64,000 nt of DNA, taken from contig JANWWZ010000005.1 of assembly GCA_025057115.1 (NCBI GenBank), forward strand, positions 74,995-138,994, given 5' to 3'. This stretch comes from Bernardetiaceae bacterium (GTDB lineage Bacteria > Bacteroidota > Bacteroidia > Cytophagales > Thermoflexibacteraceae). Positions 63,544-64,000 of the stretch are shown here, piece after piece. The number at the start of each line of letters is the position of its first letter. The first letter of the stretch is position 1. The notes under the pieces are model-generated. The model worked only from the letters and a program-made list of their open reading frames with translations, ran no database searches and was not told the DNA's origin. Made by a program: the position numbers and the translations under genes.

Positions 63544-63990
63544 ATGGCAAAAGAAATTGTAGGATATGTTAAGTTACAGGTGAAGGGCGGTCAGGCAAAC
63601 CCAGCTCCTCCCATTGGTCCTGCCCTAGGTAGCAAAGGGGTTAATATCATGCAGTTTTGCAAAGAGTTTAATGCGCGTACGCAGGACAAAATGGGCATGG
63701 TGCTGCCTGTGATTGTTACAGTGTATTCCGACAAAAGTTTTGATTTTGTCATTAAAACTCCGCCTGCTGCTGTTCTCCTCAAAGAAGCAGCTAAAATCCA
63801 AACTGGCTCTTCAGAGCCTAACCGCAAAAAGGTAGGCTCTGTCACGTGGGAGCAAATCAAATCGATTGCTGAACTCAAAATGCCTGACCTGAACTGCTTT
63901 ACTTTGGAAGCAGCCATGAAAATGATTGCAGGTACAGCGCGCAGCATGGGCATTACTGTTACCGGTAAAGCCCCTTGGGCACAATCATAA
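63544..63990 (+). CDS. rplK: 50S ribosomal protein L11
   Basis: 148 aa. Near the N-terminus is the signature [19 protein letters not shown], then [15 protein letters not shown]. The rRNA-binding C-terminal domain ends in [19 protein letters not shown]. It forms the GTPase-associated stalk base of the large subunit. It starts 3 bases after nusG and is complete 10 bases before the window edge; rplA would be expected next. Confidence 0.98.
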   Translation: MAKEIVGYVKLQVKGGQANPAPPIGPALGSKGVNIMQFCKEFNARTQDKMGMVLPVIVTVYSDKSFDFVIKTPPAAVLLKEAAKIQTGSSEPNRKKVGSVTWEQIKSIAELKMPDLNCFTLEAAMKMIAGTARSMGITVTGKAPWAQS

Positions 63991-64000
63991 ACACAGCCAA

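Overview
This window looks like a chromosomal segment of a Bacteroidota bacterium, most likely a Cytophagales-type gliding or environmental lineage. The clues are: a short RpoD-type sigma factor (289 aa); a secreted subtilase with a type IX secretion C-terminal sorting domain; M14 and PIG-L proteins of the usual Bacteroidota kind; promoter boxes of the TTTG-N19-TAnnTTTG type; and the order tRNA-Trp, secE, nusG, rplK at the right edge. I cannot name the genus from sequence alone.

Region 1 (1-44.3 kb) is ordinary core and housekeeping content with few mobile signs. It holds a left-truncated DUF445 membrane protein, a SpoIIE-type phosphatase, a TPR protein, Tex, a CPA2 antiporter, rpoD, isocitrate dehydrogenase, hisA, a nitrilase-family amidase, recJ, a UPF0173 hydrolase, an NlpC/P60 peptidase, a POT transporter, a T9SS subtilase, RseP, a split transketolase N-subunit, a PIG-L deacetylase, rdgB, an FKBP isomerase, argS, glpK, an Mrp/NifU pair, a MacB-like ABC exporter, an SDR and an M14 peptidase. 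Short overlaps (ATGA) couple several of the minus-strand genes.

Region 2 (44.4-47.7 kb) is accessory. An ECF sigma factor is followed by a secreted, membrane-anchored DUF3761-like protein whose stop overlaps the start of cas1. Next comes cas2, which carries a 129-residue N-terminal extension. No CRISPR array and no effector cas gene is visible.

Region 3 (47.9-60.1 kb) is the most unusual part. It is a signalling cassette made of an FHA/zinc-ribbon protein, a protein with calcium-loop repeats, an exported caspase-like protease, a second FHA/zinc-finger protein, a PP2C phosphatase fused through one membrane segment to a WD40 propeller, and three tandem paralogues of a Ser/Thr kinase-WD40 fusion. 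The kinase series contains one intact kinase, one that has lost its kinase domain, and one predicted pseudokinase (DFG to GFG). The four WD40 arrays hold 34 nearly identical 42-residue units. Differences between units fall mainly at a few repeat positions expected on the binding face of the propeller, as in fungal HET/NWD recognition proteins. The cassette is bracketed by direct copies of an ~0.85-kb block (FHA gene, divergent promoter, 5' end of a small gene). The right-hand FHA copy is frameshifted in a homopolymer. I infer a self-diversifying recognition module that uses reversible phosphorylation, FHA readout and a caspase-like executioner, possibly in defence, kin recognition or programmed death. 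The sequence does not prove the function.

Region 4 (60.1-64 kb) returns to core genes: an MsbA-like ABC exporter, a coiled-coil membrane protein, tRNA-Trp, secE, nusG and rplK. The last four lie behind a textbook Bacteroidota promoter.
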